64,000 bases of DNA from Isochrysis galbana (taxonomy: Eukaryota > Haptophyta > Isochrysidales > Isochrysidaceae), in assembly GCA_018136815.1 (NCBI GenBank), contig CM030934.1:5033587-5097586 (forward strand), written 5' to 3'. A program made the translations under genes and the position numbers. This document shows positions 50,931-63,181 of this stretch, in pieces; position 1 is the stretch's first letter; every line of letters starts with the position of its first letter. The notes below the pieces were generated by a model that saw nothing but the letters and a program-made list of their open reading frames with translations, was not told the origin of the DNA and ran no database searches.

Positions 50931-53900
50931 CTACGATTGTGAACGAGAACGAGTACGACTCGAAGGCAGATCAGGAGAGTACGACTTGTCTCTTGAATTC
51001 GACGTGGAATAACTTGATTGGATTGGAACTTGAGCTTGGACTTGAAGAGGAGTCTACAGCGGAGTGAGCTTGGGGTTGAACCGGACGGCGTCGAAAGTGG
51101 TGTCGTACGACTCAACTAGATCAGCACAACGCCGAAGCAACTCAATTCGAGACTCCCAAGTAGCTTCAGAACGAGGATAGCCGCGCCATTTGACGAGATA
51201 CTTGAATGAAACTCCATCGCCCTTGCGATCGAGTAACTCTTCGACAAGTACTCATCTTCAGCGAGCGGAGACGAATCGGTGACGGTGAAGTACGGACGAA
51301 GATTGGAAATGTGAACTTCATCCTTGACTTGACGATTTTCGAGATCGCGTAGACGGTAGCGAGTGGCCGAGATGGCTTCTTCTACTCGGTAGGGACCGGA
51401 GTAGAGATATTGAAGTTTGTTGGCGTGCCAGGGATTCGACGACAAACTCTGTCTCCTGGTTTGAAGGTGACACCGAGTTTAGACTTTTGAGAGGCGGAGC
51501 GCATCGATTCGCGTTGGGCTTCTTGAGTACTTTCGAGGGCGGAACGCCACGACTCGAGAAGCTTCTTATTGAGCTCGGTGGCGTAAATGACGGCATCGGA
51601 CGGAGGCCTAGATGGAAGCAACTCGAGAACAGGAGCAGGGTCAGCAAGTTGAGCTGGAAGACGAAGCTCCCGACCAAACAAGATAGCCGCGGTGACTTGG
51701 GTACGACGCGACCGGCGGTCGCTCGCATAGACATGAGAAGAAACGGAAGGTGGTCGACCCAATGGGCGCCGCCTTCATTGGAGACTCGAGTCATCGTGAG
51801 AGAGTTTGTTGAGCTCTTTCCACTAGCCCTACGCCTTCGTGGCGATAGGCTTCAGTAGTGCTCAAGTCCGTGCCAGTCGCTTTGAGAATTAGGTCCACTA
51901 ACGAGAGCAAGATTCGAGCCGGCGTCGGTTCGAAGTTGGCGAGGGACTCCATAACGAGATACGATGAGACGCATGAAGACGTCCAGACATTTTGCGGACG
52001 AGGGGTTACCGTTGCAAGGCTCAGCTTCAATCCAACGAGAGAGAGAATCGACGAAAACAATCAGCTTATCAAAACCGGAGCGGCCGGATACGAAATCGTG
52101 GGTGGGAGCCATCGAAAGAATATCGCAATAGACGACGTCGAAAGGATAGGATCCGATAGAAAGACCGGATGGATGGGCGAGCGGTCGCGGTAACGGTTTG
52201 CCAAGAGTGATTCATGGCACTCTCGAACGTACTCCGATACAGAGGCGGATAGGCCAGGCCAGTAAACTCGAGAACGAAGTAGGGTAGTCATCCTTGTCGC
52301 ACCTGGGTGACCAAGGTGGTCATGGTAGGCGCGGAGGTACGTGTCACGAAGGGACTCCGGAATGTATAAACGAAGAGGAGCCTCTTCCGCCTCTGAGGAG
52401 CGGTAGTAGAGTAGGCCATCGCGAAGCAGGAATCGGGACCTCTTCTTCGACGACGAGCTAGAGTCGATCGAAGAGGAAGCTTTCGGAAGGATCGACTCGA
52501 GTTCAGAAATGATCGAGCTAGCGAACTCGTCGGTAGAGAGCGCTTGACGCAATTCGTCGGCATGAGGCACGCCCACATCGAGATACGAGGAGGTAATCGA
52601 CTCCGAAGATTCCGATGCTTGACGAGCGAGCCTATCGTTTGCTTGTTGGCGGCGAGCGGTGAGGGTGGATGAAGTAACCGCGGCGGCAACTATGTCGTGA
52701 ATTTCGGAAGAATCGAAAGAATGGACGTCACTCTCCTCGAGATGGAGAGGATCGTGATCGGGCTCGAGAGCAACTAGGCGGGATAAGCCGTCGGCGTCCC
52801 AGTGAGTGACTCCAGGTTTGTGCACGACGTCGAATCGATATTCGGCTAGCTTCAGGACCCATCGCATGAGGCGCGAGGCTGGACCACCGGTGACTTGATC
52901 TTTCATCGTGTGAAGCCAGCGCAAAGCTGAATGGTCTACGACGAGGGTGAAGTGGCGACCCCAAAGATAAGGCCTCCAATTTCGGATCGATTCTAGCGCT
53001 GCTAGAAGTTCGATTTCAGTAACTGTCCAATGGCGCTCAGCCGGACTCAAACTACGACCGTAGTATGCAACAACGCGCTCTCTCCCTTCGTCGTCTTTCT
53101 GAGCAAGGACGCCGGCGATGCCTAGCTTGCTAGCACCGTCGGTCTTAACGAGGAAAGGACGGTCGTCTCGAGGAGGTGCGAGTACGGGTTCTTCACAGAT
53201 AGCTTGCTTGAGATCTTCGATAGCCTGGCGACAGGCTTCTGTTTGCGACTCGACCGGGACATCGCACCCTTTCCGCGTGAGAGCGGTTAACGGCGCTGCA
53301 CGGATCGCAAAACGGCGTATAAAACGGCGGTAGTACGAGCACAGTCCAAGGAAAGAACGGACGGCTCCGATAGAGTTGATTTGGGTAGGGTCGATTTTCG
53401 AGACGGCTTCCACTTTCTTGGGATCCATCCGAAGACCTTCACGCGAAACAACGTGGCCGAGATATTCAGCCGAGGTGGCAAAGAAAACGCATTTCGACAT
53501 CTTGCAAGTGAGGCCCGCCCAGATGAGACGTTCCAAGACAAGATCAAGACGGTGTAACATTTGTTGGAATGACGACTCTTCCCTGGCCTGCAGCGAGTCA
53601 CCTACGCCTGTCGACCAGGCGCCGACATCATCCAAGTATGGCATACAAATCTCCCATGCCAGCCCACCGAGAACGGCGTCCATGAGGCGGCACATATACG
53701 AGGGACCGGATTGAACACCAAAAGGCAAGTAATTGAACTCGTACTTGCCGCGATGAGTAGTGAACGCGGTGATATGTTTATCGGACTCTTTGATCGGTAT
53801 ACCCCAGAAACCAGATGCCAGGTCCAGGGTGCAAAGGAATAGAGAATCAAGGTTGCCTTGGCCGGACGACAATCGGTCGATGGCTTCTACCGTGAGGGGA

Positions 53901-56900
53901 AGAGGGCTGTCCTCTAGACGAAGCTTGGAGTTGACGTCGCGATAATCTACGCAGAAACGTACGGAGCCATCCTTCTTAGTGACTAGCACGACTCGAGAGG
54001 CCCACGACGAATTTGATTTCCTAATGATGCCCGCGGACTCCATCTTGCAAACTTCGTCCTCTATGATCTTCTCACCCTCTCGTCCAACTCTAGACGGTGC
54101 GTGGCGGTGAGCTTCGGCTCCGGGGTTGAGCGGTAGCTCTACCTCCATCACGTGAGTGTGATTCGGGTTGGTCGGGTCAATTGCGAAAGCAGCGATACGT
54201 CGGGCCAGTAGACGACGAACTTGTTCACGTTGGGGCATCGAGAGACGGCCTTCGGGGTCGATCTTGGCTGCCTCGAGGAGCTTACGCTGGTCCTCGTCGA
54301 GCGACTCAATCACATCCGGCGAGTTAACGGCCCCGACGCGGCGATATGTTCCAGCGTGAATTTTGAATCGAACCTGTAGCGAAGCTACAGGATGGAACGA
54401 CGGAAGGTGTAGAGGTTTGGGGTCAGTGTTGACCACCGTAACCGCGATGGTGTGGTCGGAGTTCGACCTCTCTACTTGGGGAATGACGAGAGGAGAGCTA
54501 TCGATCGTTTCACGCGTAGGGAGTCGGTCCACGAGCATGGCGCAGTCTTCGTGTTCTCGAAGAGCTAGCGGAATTCGGACGTGAAACGTTGCGCGATGAT
54601 AGGCCGGGATCGTGATAGGTTCGTGGGTGTATAGGAGGTACTCGGAGCCACATGATGCCGGCGCTTTGGCGGCAAACTCATCGGCCGTGCTGAAGAGAGG
54701 CTCGGTGACTAGCTGGTTGTCGTTTTTGATGGCCTGCGGCCCTCGGAAGAAGTCAGTCGTGATTGGGTTCGCGGAGGTCGGACAGACCTGTGCACAAGTC
54801 ATGCTGACAGGGACCACCGCTATCGGTGACGTCGAGACGCGAAAGATCGGCGGAGCGTCGGGGCTTGGACTGCCATTAACCTCAAGAGGAGCCACCGTGG
54901 ATGGAGCACCGAGGGTGATAGAGCCGTCCGCGCTGTCGGAGGCGAGCTGAATCGAAGCGGCGTGCGTGGCTAAGAAGTCGTTCCCGAGCAGCAGCATCGG
55001 GTTGCCTTCAATCACCATGAACGTATGACGAAAGAGAAATCCACCGACGGAGAAGACGATTCGAGCCTTGCCTCGCGTGATAAGAGGCAGGCCGTCCGGA
55101 CCGTGAAGCGGTGTCACTACGGCTTGTGGCAGCCGCTCGACGCATGCGTCTTTGGGTAGGCTGGACAAGAGGGAAGTGGTCACGACCGACGGGCCAGCTC
55201 CGGTGTCAGCGAGTGTGCTGTTGACCGTGAGAGCGGAGTCGGCTAAGATAACTCCTTCTTTGCCGGTAGCCTCGCCGGAGCGGCAGACCACTAGGTCTCG
55301 AACATATAGGCAATGCCTTGGGTAGGCAGATGGTAGGGTATCCACGACGCTATCCGGTCGGTGCGCGGTCACGTGTGCGATGGTGTCGGACGGGGACGGG
55401 GTTGGTCGACAGCGTGGTTGCTCGGGTGAATTCGTCGTCATGGTGATCGTCGTCTCTTCGGGTAATCCGACTGCCGCTATCGTGGCAGAGGGTCTAGAGG
55501 CGTCGTCCTCGTTGGTAGCGGTGCAGGGTGATAGCTTGGGACTAGTGTATCCCAGGCCTCTCTTGTCGGTGGGGTGCCTCGGGTGGTTGGACATCTTTTC
55601 CCAGTCTTTCTCGAGACGAGCTTGGGCTTCTGTCTTGGGTCTTCGAACTAATGAGGCTAGCTCTTCGGCGCGGATGCCTTTGGCTTCCACGAACTCGATC
55701 GGCGCTCGGACGGCAGCGGCGAGGTCGGATTCCTCGTCGGCGCCTCGTCCGGCTAGAGCTTGCGCTCTTATTTCGTCAGCGGTTTCGAGCGTGACGTTGG
55801 ACCATTTCTGGTCCCCGTTCACTCCGAATGATTGCCATTGTTGGCGCCGCTTCCGGAGAGTCGTCGGCGTCGTCGGACGCGGCGAGCTCGCGCGTGCCGG
55901 AGGCGGGGCGGTCCATGGAGAGAATGGGTCGTGGAGAGTAGATTCGGAGGCGTAGAGTGGCGTGTCGTTGTCGTGGTTATCGTGGGTTTCTTTTTGGTCT
56001 TCGTGGTTGTCTGACTCGGGAGTAGCTGGACGGGAAACAACGGGGTCGGAAGAAACTTCACTAGATTCCCTCCCCCTCTCATAACGATGAAGAGCCGACC
56101 ACGGCTCGTATGCGGTAGCCTCAGTCGAGCTAAGGGAAGGCCGGTCCGATAGGCTGCGCCGCGCGCAAGCGAGTAGCTCCAACGCGGACAGTTTCTTCGT
56201 CGATGGCTGGTCTCCCTGTTGGCTCAAATGTCGAAGAAGAACAGGCATCCAATGGGTCGCCATCGCTCCAGCTACACCGACGTAGGTGCGGCTGCGAAGG
56301 GCGCCACGGTGCGGTGAAGGAGAGAGGTTAGCCATGGCCGACTCACGGCCATCCACGACGCAGGTTGGCTGGAGAGGCGGCAGCCCTTTGGTGAGGTACA
56401 ACCCGGTGGCTTTCTGGTGTCCAGTGCCGTGCTCCCAGGGTTGGACGAATTGGGTCGGGGTCAACCCCCCGACTAAACGGCGAGCTTCCGCATGCATCCG
56501 AGGGTTCTCAACCGCTACAAACGGAGCAGTGGCGGAGGCCATTGACTTGAAGACGCGGGCGGCCGACTCAAGAGCGGCACGACGTCCGGGTTCTTGGGAG
56601 AGCCATTGACTGCTGACGGCGGAGAGGTACGTGCAGGGCGGGTGGGCGATGACTAGGTCCCAACCTAGGTTTTGGACATGAAGCGCGTCGCCTTGGAAGT
56701 GGGGCACGTAGTCAATCTCGGAAGGATACAAATCGCACGTAGCTACATCAGCTCCGGCGAGTAGGAACATGGAGGAGACGACGCCGCTAGTCTCACCAAC
56801 GACGAGAACTCGTGGGGCGTGACAGCCAGAAGTCAGCCCGTCTTGGACTTGTTGACTTGTCTTCGTGAGCTCAGCGCAAAGCTCATCGAAGTGCTTGGGT

Positions 56901-59035
56901 AGCGCGGCGGCAGGCGAGGCTAGGGTGCCGTTGCGAGGCCGGCGGAGCTCTTGGGCTGCCTCCGTGAGGTGCCGAGGTAATACCACCGCAGAGCCGCTCG
57001 CTCGTGCACGAAGAGAGGCGAGAGCGTGGAGAGCGGGTGACGGGGTATCATCGCGGGTGCCGACATCGGAGTTGTTTCGAGAGGAATCGAAGGACTGGAT
57101 CGCGGACGCATTGATCGCTGCCACGCGCATGATGGCGGTGGCAGTGGTATCGAGAGGCAGGCAGTGCTTGGAGGCTGCGACCGGTGGCCGCGGCGACGTA
57201 GGACGAATAGAAGAAGACTCGGATATCGACGACGTGGAGACGGGCTCAGAGGACGGGATTGACGAAGAAACTCGGAGAAGTGGGGTGTCGGATTGCGGCG
57301 ACGGACGCCGCGGCCGCGAGACCACCGGTGAGAGACATGAAGGACATGGCTTAGAGACTCGGTTGGGCTGGCTCAATGGGCGTAGAAGCTCGGTTTGGGA
57401 GGCGGCCGTTCCTCGACGTGCAAGGGAGTTGTGGTCACTCTCCATGGTCACGTCGGGAGAGGAATCGGGCCAGGCATCGACTTCGTTGCAATCTGTCGTC
57501 GGCGGGGTCGGCGCCGGCGAAAGAAGGGACGTGGCTGTCGTAGAAGCCGGCTGCGGGGAAGGCTGAGGCCAGGGTGGTGGCTCTGCGGCAGCGGCTGGCG
57601 TGGGTGGTGGCCGAAGAGGTTCTGCAATGCGAAGCATTCTTCGGAGGACTTGGCTCGGGCTAGCGGGTGGATGGACCGCTGAAATTACGGTGGATTCAGA
57701 CTCGAATTCGGAAGACTCGGCGACTTCAGAGGGGCTAGGAGACGGCTGTGCCAGCTCCTCCATGGCTCTCGGTTGATGGGGTGGCGTGGGAACGCCGGTG
57801 GTCGACCGCAGACTCCGCGGTGACGTTAATTGGTACTCGGACTCGGACTCGTCGTTTCTGGCGTGCTGGGCACTGAAAACAGGGCTCACTTTCGAAATGG
57901 GAACGGACGGTGCCGGCCCAAAGGTGAAGCCCCCTGGCGTCGCAACCGTCGGTGAGGACGAGGCTGAAGCTTGTGATGACGATAGGGGCACGGTGGCCAG
58001 CACCGGTTGGCTCGGTGCGGCCGTAATCTCGGACTCGGTGACGGGCTTGATTACGCGGGCTCGGGATGCATTGTCTTGTGCGATTGGACTCGGACTCGGA
58101 ACGGAAACGGAAGGGATCGGCTCGGCGGCGTGCAGCTTGCTGGAGTGGCAGGCCGGCTGCGGCGAGACTCGAAACGGTGGCTGGGATAAGGACACAGTGG
58201 CTGTCGTCGAGGGCTTCGGCGTCAGCTTGTGTTTGGACTCGATACGCGGTGGCTCGTGAAACGGGGCTCGGGTGTGGTTGGAATTCTGGACGTGACCGGA
58301 GATTCCAAATGACTCAGACTCGGGGCGTGGAGGACCGAAGGTGAACACTCCCTCGGAAGGAGTGGTCGTCGGAGGCTCAGTGGGTGGCTGGAGCTCCGTT
58401 AATCCTGCGGTCGACCGCGTGGTAGGGCTCGGTGACATTGTAAACTCGGACTCGGACTCGGACTCGGATGGCTCAGAACGGGGTTTGCTCAAAACAGGCT
58501 TGGACTCGGACTCGAAAGAAAGTGGGGAAGAACCGGAGAACTGCGCCTCCATCGTCGTAGCGATGGAGACTGGTGATACCGGTGATGACTGGACTGGGCT
58601 CAGACTCGTAGATGGGCGCGCGGTGGCGTAAGACGAAGAGGGCAATTCTGAACGTGACTTGGACTCGGACTCGTACTCGGGAGACGTTTTGTGGCTCGGA
58701 CATGCGAAATTTGATTTGAGAGATTGAAGGTTGGATTGGGCCTGCGGCGGCTGGATTTTCGCAGACCGTGAGGTCTTGGACTGTTGATGCTTGGGGAGTG
58801 GCGTCGGGTAGCGGTTCAGCGGCTTGAGTTGATAGAGAGGCGGGGACGGTTGACTTGGTTTGGAGGACTCGTGCGTGATATCAAGAACCAGGATGGAATT
58901 ATCGGCATTGGGAGAAATAGGGGTAATCGGCGAGGAGGCAGGAGAAAGAGGGGGGTGGAGGTGGAAGGGCTTGTCTGGAACTTGCGGAATCTTAGGGTAC
59001 TGGTTGGAGGCCGTAGAAGTACTCGGCCGTAGCAT
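50931..59035 (-). CDS. pol: Gypsy Pol, right-contig copy (3' part frameshifted)
   Basis: Identical in layout to 39516-47630 at an offset of 11,405 bp from about 52288 upward. The frame is open from 59035 to 52061 (2324 codons). Its last part, integrase core to chromodomain, is broken between about 52208 and 50931 by several single-base losses absent from the left copy. Domains 5' of that (methyltransferase-like, protease, RT, RNase H) are intact. Read it as the same gene as 39516-47630. Confidence 0.88.
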
Positions 59036-59125
59036 AATACGATCTTTTGGTGGGTGGCGTTCAGGCCCACTACCCTGGACTGGTAGCGGGGTGACAGCGC
59101 GGACGTGGGCCCCGCCGGCGACCTA
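59036..59125 (-). promoter_or_regulatory. Gag UAG readthrough site, right-contig copy
   Basis: TAG at 59125-59123, then 29 sense codons up to the Pol ATG at 59035, all in the Gag frame. 62104 (Gag start) and 59035 (Pol Met) differ by 3069, a multiple of three. Confidence 0.78.
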
Positions 59126-62104
59126 CTGGGCCGGACGGAGAACAACCATCGTGCGGAGGCGGCGGTGGACTTCTGGGTCGTTACCACACTCGCCACTGCC
59201 ACCTTCGCAGAGAAAACGAATGTACGGTTGGCAAACGACGGGGTTATGAGCTCCGTCGCCCGTGCCATACTTCCACAGGTCTGCTTCGGGCGTACCAGAT
59301 GGAGCCCGGGGACGAAAGGCGCAGTACGCGCAGCCGTTGGCGTCGGTCCACTCCTTGACGTCGCGGTCTAAGTCGTCGAGACGCGGCGCCGTCATGGTGG
59401 CATCCGAGGGACGGCAGCGCGTGAGCGCAGCGCGAAGGGCCGGGTGACCCGCGTAACGAGAAATTTGCCAGAAACGGGCTCGTGCTCGAGACCAGCTAGC
59501 TGGATCCCATTCCGAGAGGCCCGAATCGGCCGGAAGCCCAAGGCCGTTCGGAGGGGGATCACATTGGCGACGAGAAGACGTGCTTTTGCCGAGAGGACGG
59601 TCAAGAAGTGCGTCCGGTAACGGAGACGATGCGGAGTAATTCGTAGGCGGAGGCGGAGCCCGACGATTGTCAGCGCCAGTCGCCTTGCGGTTCGAGTTGT
59701 TGTTTTGCGATTTTAATGCCTCGGCCACCGCTGCTTGGACGGCGGCGACCATCGAAGCCGTAGTGTCCGCGGGGTTAGAGGCAGCCTTAGCAACCTTGGC
59801 GGTCTTGGTGGACTTGGAAGTAGTCGCCGGCGGCGTCACGGCGGCGACCGCGACCGACGTCTGTTGTTGGCTAGCACGGGCTTGTTCGTACGGGCTCAGG
59901 TAGCGCTGGCAGAGGTTGACGCACGAAAGGGCCGAGCGAGGGAGCTCGTGGTTCTCGACGCGGAAGCGAGTCTTTGCAAGACACTCGCCAAACTTGGTCG
60001 CGTTATCCACGCCGCGAGCCGCGTCGACCTTGTCGTTCCGAATGATGGACTCGAATCGTTGATTGATATCGTGCGACATGTTTGGGTGGTCCCAGACCGT
60101 CGTGGCATCCACCTTCGCGTCACCCATCTTGCGGACGTACGCGCGCACCAAATTCTTGGATAACTCTAAGAGATCGGAGCCGGCTTCACGGGCTACGAGC
60201 CTGTCCCACTCCATGGAGGCGGAGTCTTTGGCGAAGCCGGGCACGTTGGCCGCGAAGGTGGCGTCGCACTTGCGGAGAAGCACGTCGCAGGCCAGCGCGG
60301 GGTTGAGAGAGAGGACCGGGTCTTCGGCGAGATCGAGGAGGAAGGCGTAGATCCTTTGGTTGCCGGTGGTGCACAAGTTGGCGGCCGCTAGCAAGGATGT
60401 AAAGATTTCACGGTGGTCGCAGCCGAGCGAGAGGGCGCGCTCGAGCGGCTTGATGAAGGACAGACGAAAATCATTCCAGGAGGTGGCCGCTGTCTGGACG
60501 TTGTCCGAGGCCAGGCCCTTCGGGAACTTGATCTCGGAAAGCTCTTTGCCCATTCGGACTTGGTGATGGAGGGTGCGGTCGAGGAAGAAGCGGCTCCGAG
60601 CCCACTTGGTCACGTGCTCCTTCTCGAAAAACACGCGGTAGTGCCAAACATTGCCGGCTCGAGAGAGGCCGCCGTTGAGAATGGCGTGGATGAGCTCGAA
60701 ATCGTCGGACTTCCTGTAGAGAGAGGCTACCTCGTAGGCGGCATCCTCAAACAGTTGGCCCCACGAGGCTAGGATGACCTCTCGCTCAGAAGCATCACCG
60801 GCGAGGCTTGGATCGACGGGATGGCGCCGAGCCGCCGGATTTGGAAGCGAGCGGAGGCCCGCGACGGTGGGTGGAGGTTGGGGATCAGAAACAGGCTCGG
60901 CGGACGTGACAGGAACGGGCGTATTGAATACGGGATCGGAATTCGAATTCGGCGGAACGGAGAACGGCGCGGCGGGCAAAGGTTGAGAAGGGGACTCAAC
61001 CGAGGCCGGAGGGGCACCAATGGAGTTGTCTCCTTCTTCCACAAGCGGTGGCGAAGTTTCGACTCGAGGAGAAGTCGTAGTGCCCGCTTGGCCTTGTAGA
61101 ATGCTGAGTATCGCGTTGAAGGTAGACCCCACCTCCCGCTGAAATTCTTCGTGGCGTTGGGCGGCTTGGAGGGTAGAGGACTCAAGGCGGTCGACAGCGC
61201 CGCGGAGAGCCTCAATCTGGACTTGTTGGTCCATGATTTGGGCGGCGCCGACGGTGGCGGTCGGAGGTGGAACGAAGTTACGCTTGGGGTACGAGTACGT
61301 CGACGGGGGTGGAACAAACTCTTCATTTGGTGGGGGCTCGAAAGGAGGGAGGGACCGGACGGAACCCACATCATCTTCAGCACCAACCACAGAGGGATTG
61401 AGAGAGGAAGGAACACTTGGCAAAGGATCAGCAAAAGAAAGGAGAGGAAAGGCCGCCGGTGGAGCAACGGACGAGGCGAGAGGACCCATTCCAGCTCCAG
61501 TTGACGGGGTGTGAGTAGAGGCCCGAGGAGGCGGCGGAACTTCGACCGTCGGCGCGGAGAGGCGAGAGGAGGGGAGAACTGGCTCGGAAAGACTCTCTTT
61601 TGAAGAAGGGAGGGGTCCCACAAGGCTCTCTTCCCCGGGAGACTTCGACCCGTACGATTCGAGAACCGAAGAAGAAGAGACGGGCTCATGACGCGGGGAC
61701 AATGAAGATTTCTCGAGGGGAGAACTCGACATGGCGACCGGAGCCGAAGGCGCGAGCGAAGATTTTGTGCTTGTCAGAGCAAGGCTGATCTCACTCTTGG
61801 AGATTGCCTGCGAGGGCGCGCCGGCAGCTAGCGCGGAACGCGGTTCTTGTGGGGAGCTCATGGAGCTTTCCTCGGGGGTGACTACGGGCATGGTGATCGA
61901 CGCACGACGCACGACGCACGCACGGAGCACGGTGGGCGCGGAAGTGCGAAAGGAGGCTTGTGGGAGGTGGTGGCAGGCGACTGGGGGTGGCTCAGGCGCG
62001 TGCTTGACTTGTATTGACTCGTTGACTCGGGGTATAGACTCGGGAACTCGGGGGGACTCGCTTGGGAACACGGTGGGACTCGACGAAGTTGCTACAAAAA
62101 TCAC
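59123..62104 (-). CDS. gag: Ty3/gypsy Gag
   Basis: 993 codons, intact. The first 330 residues are Ser/Pro-rich and disordered (one ATG at 62104, others such as MPVVTPEESSM later, so the start is uncertain). A helical coiled-coil-like segment follows (IMDQQVQIEALRGAVDRLES ... QRHEEFQREVGSTFNAILS). The capsid-like part lies at about 450-680, with REVILASWGQLFEDAAYEVA, VWHYRVFFEKEHVTKW, SWNDFRLSFIKPLERALSLG and IYAFLLDLAEDPVLSLNP. Then an Ala/Thr/Lys linker and a C-terminal cysteine cluster (GCAYCAFRPRAP, then a His, CQPY and CEGGSGEC) that may replace a usual CCHC knuckle. The frame ends with the UAG before Pol. Gag forms the particle that packs the element's RNA. Confidence 0.82.
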   Translation of the reverse strand: MIFVATSSSPTVFPSESPRVPESIPRVNESIQVKHAPEPPPVACHHLPQASFRTSAPTVLRACVVRRASITMPVVTPEESSMSSPQEPRSALAAGAPSQAISKSEISLALTSTKSSLAPSAPVAMSSSPLEKSSLSPRHEPVSSSSVLESYGSKSPGEESLVGPLPSSKESLSEPVLPSSRLSAPTVEVPPPPRASTHTPSTGAGMGPLASSVAPPAAFPLLSFADPLPSVPSSLNPSVVGAEDDVGSVRSLPPFEPPPNEEFVPPPSTYSYPKRNFVPPPTATVGAAQIMDQQVQIEALRGAVDRLESSTLQAAQRHEEFQREVGSTFNAILSILQGQAGTTTSPRVETSPPLVEEGDNSIGAPPASVESPSQPLPAAPFSVPPNSNSDPVFNTPVPVTSAEPVSDPQPPPTVAGLRSLPNPAARRHPVDPSLAGDASEREVILASWGQLFEDAAYEVASLYRKSDDFELIHAILNGGLSRAGNVWHYRVFFEKEHVTKWARSRFFLDRTLHHQVRMGKELSEIKFPKGLASDNVQTAATSWNDFRLSFIKPLERALSLGCDHREIFTSLLAAANLCTTGNQRIYAFLLDLAEDPVLSLNPALACDVLLRKCDATFAANVPGFAKDSASMEWDRLVAREAGSDLLELSKNLVRAYVRKMGDAKVDATTVWDHPNMSHDINQRFESIIRNDKVDAARGVDNATKFGECLAKTRFRVENHELPRSALSCVNLCQRYLSPYEQARASQQQTSVAVAAVTPPATTSKSTKTAKVAKAASNPADTTASMVAAVQAAVAEALKSQNNNSNRKATGADNRRAPPPPTNYSASSPLPDALLDRPLGKSTSSRRQCDPPPNGLGLPADSGLSEWDPASWSRARARFWQISRYAGHPALRAALTRCRPSDATMTAPRLDDLDRDVKEWTDANGCAYCAFRPRAPSGTPEADLWKYGTGDGAHNPVVCQPYIRFLCEGGSGECGNDPEVHRRLRTMVVLRPAQ

Positions 62105-62871
62105 TCACAAGAAACCAAAAACCAAAGTCCTTGGGCTCAGAAAACTAACGTAAACACTCCGGAATCATACGATAAACAAACCCCTCCCCGCGCGGCGAAG
62201 GCTGAAGTCGCGATCGCTCGTCATGCGCGAAGATATACGGAAAGAGAGCGCATAACTACGCCACCGAAGGGTTCGAACTATCGTCAAAGTGGAACTCGTC
62301 CGCTGAAGCCAACGCGGAGGGTCGAGGAGAGATCCAAAATCGCGCCGGGGGAAGAAGGCGATGTGCGGAGAGACCTTCTAGACAAGCAACGAGCAAGGGG
62401 CGACGAAACAAGACGCGAGACGCGAGGCGCGTGCCATTCGTTCTTCCTTTCTTTCATCGAAACCGCGACGAAACTAACATTAAACGTCGGTGCCCCCTCC
62501 GCGAGGATCGCGAAGAAGAACGGACGAGATGGAGGCAATCATCGAAGGAACCGCGAGAGGAATCGAAGCGAGGGGGGGAACAACGACGGCCGGAGGAAAC
62601 GAACCGCGCGCGGGGGAGAAGAGAACCTCGCGCGGGGGGGGGGATTAATATAACGGCCGGAGGCGACGGACGGCACGCCGAGGGAAAGAACCTGCCGCGG
62701 GGGGGGCGAGGGACCGAGGGCACGGCGGGGCAGCGTGGGAGGGCGCGAGGCCGATCTCGGAGCGAGATCGCGTCCTTTCCCTCGCGGAGCGCGGAGAGAC
62801 CCCCCACGAGATATCTTGGGACCGGAGAATGTTTTGGACGAATCTTCTTGCCGTCGGCCGAGGAGAGGCGG

Positions 62872-62911
<40 letters not shown>

Positions 62912-62981
62912 TCGCAGAGCGACTGCAGAACGAGAAGTCGAAGTCATGCCGTTTTATTACCTTAAACGAGCCAACAATTAT
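62105..62981 (-). other. Gypsy 5' leader, with GA microsatellite
   Basis: About 880 bp between the 5' LTR and the first Gag ATG. Contains a GA run at about 62874-62909 and G-rich tracts near 62570-62715. Immediately inside the LTR the minus strand reads ATAATTGTTGGCTCGTTTAAGG; the TGG there could begin a tRNA primer site, eight bases from the LTR edge. No ORF is supported. Confidence 0.6.
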
Positions 62982-63178
62982 AGTAACAGCAAAAACAAAA
63001 TTCGAATCGCAAATTTCGAGACCAAAACCTGCAAACCTGGACTTGAGACCATGGGGAATCCGAATCTGTGTGTCTTGTGCGTCAGTGGCAACACGGGGAA
63101 CTGTTCAATTGTAATTGTGAGCGCGTACCTTACACGAATATTCATGCCTACAGCCTTCAGATGGGCAGGAATACAACA
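62982..63178 (-). repeat. LTR of the gypsy element (5' LTR in element sense)
   Basis: 197 bp, 196 identical to 39062-39258. The right flank starts at 63179 with copia integrase sequence. Confidence 0.9.
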
Positions 63179-63181
63179 GTG

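Noticed and set aside
49772..59035. A second, independently inserted and decaying gypsy element in tandem
   Set aside because: Identical flanks, constant offset in the middle and errors only next to the 100-N gap point to one locus assembled twice.
39065..63179. AACAG at both outer edges of the gypsy element as a 5-bp target duplication, which would also join copia Gag in frame
   Set aside because: The same bases (agtaacag and aaca) are found on the inner side of the opposite LTRs, so they belong to the LTR ends. The copia integrase is also in another frame, and a large piece of copia is missing.
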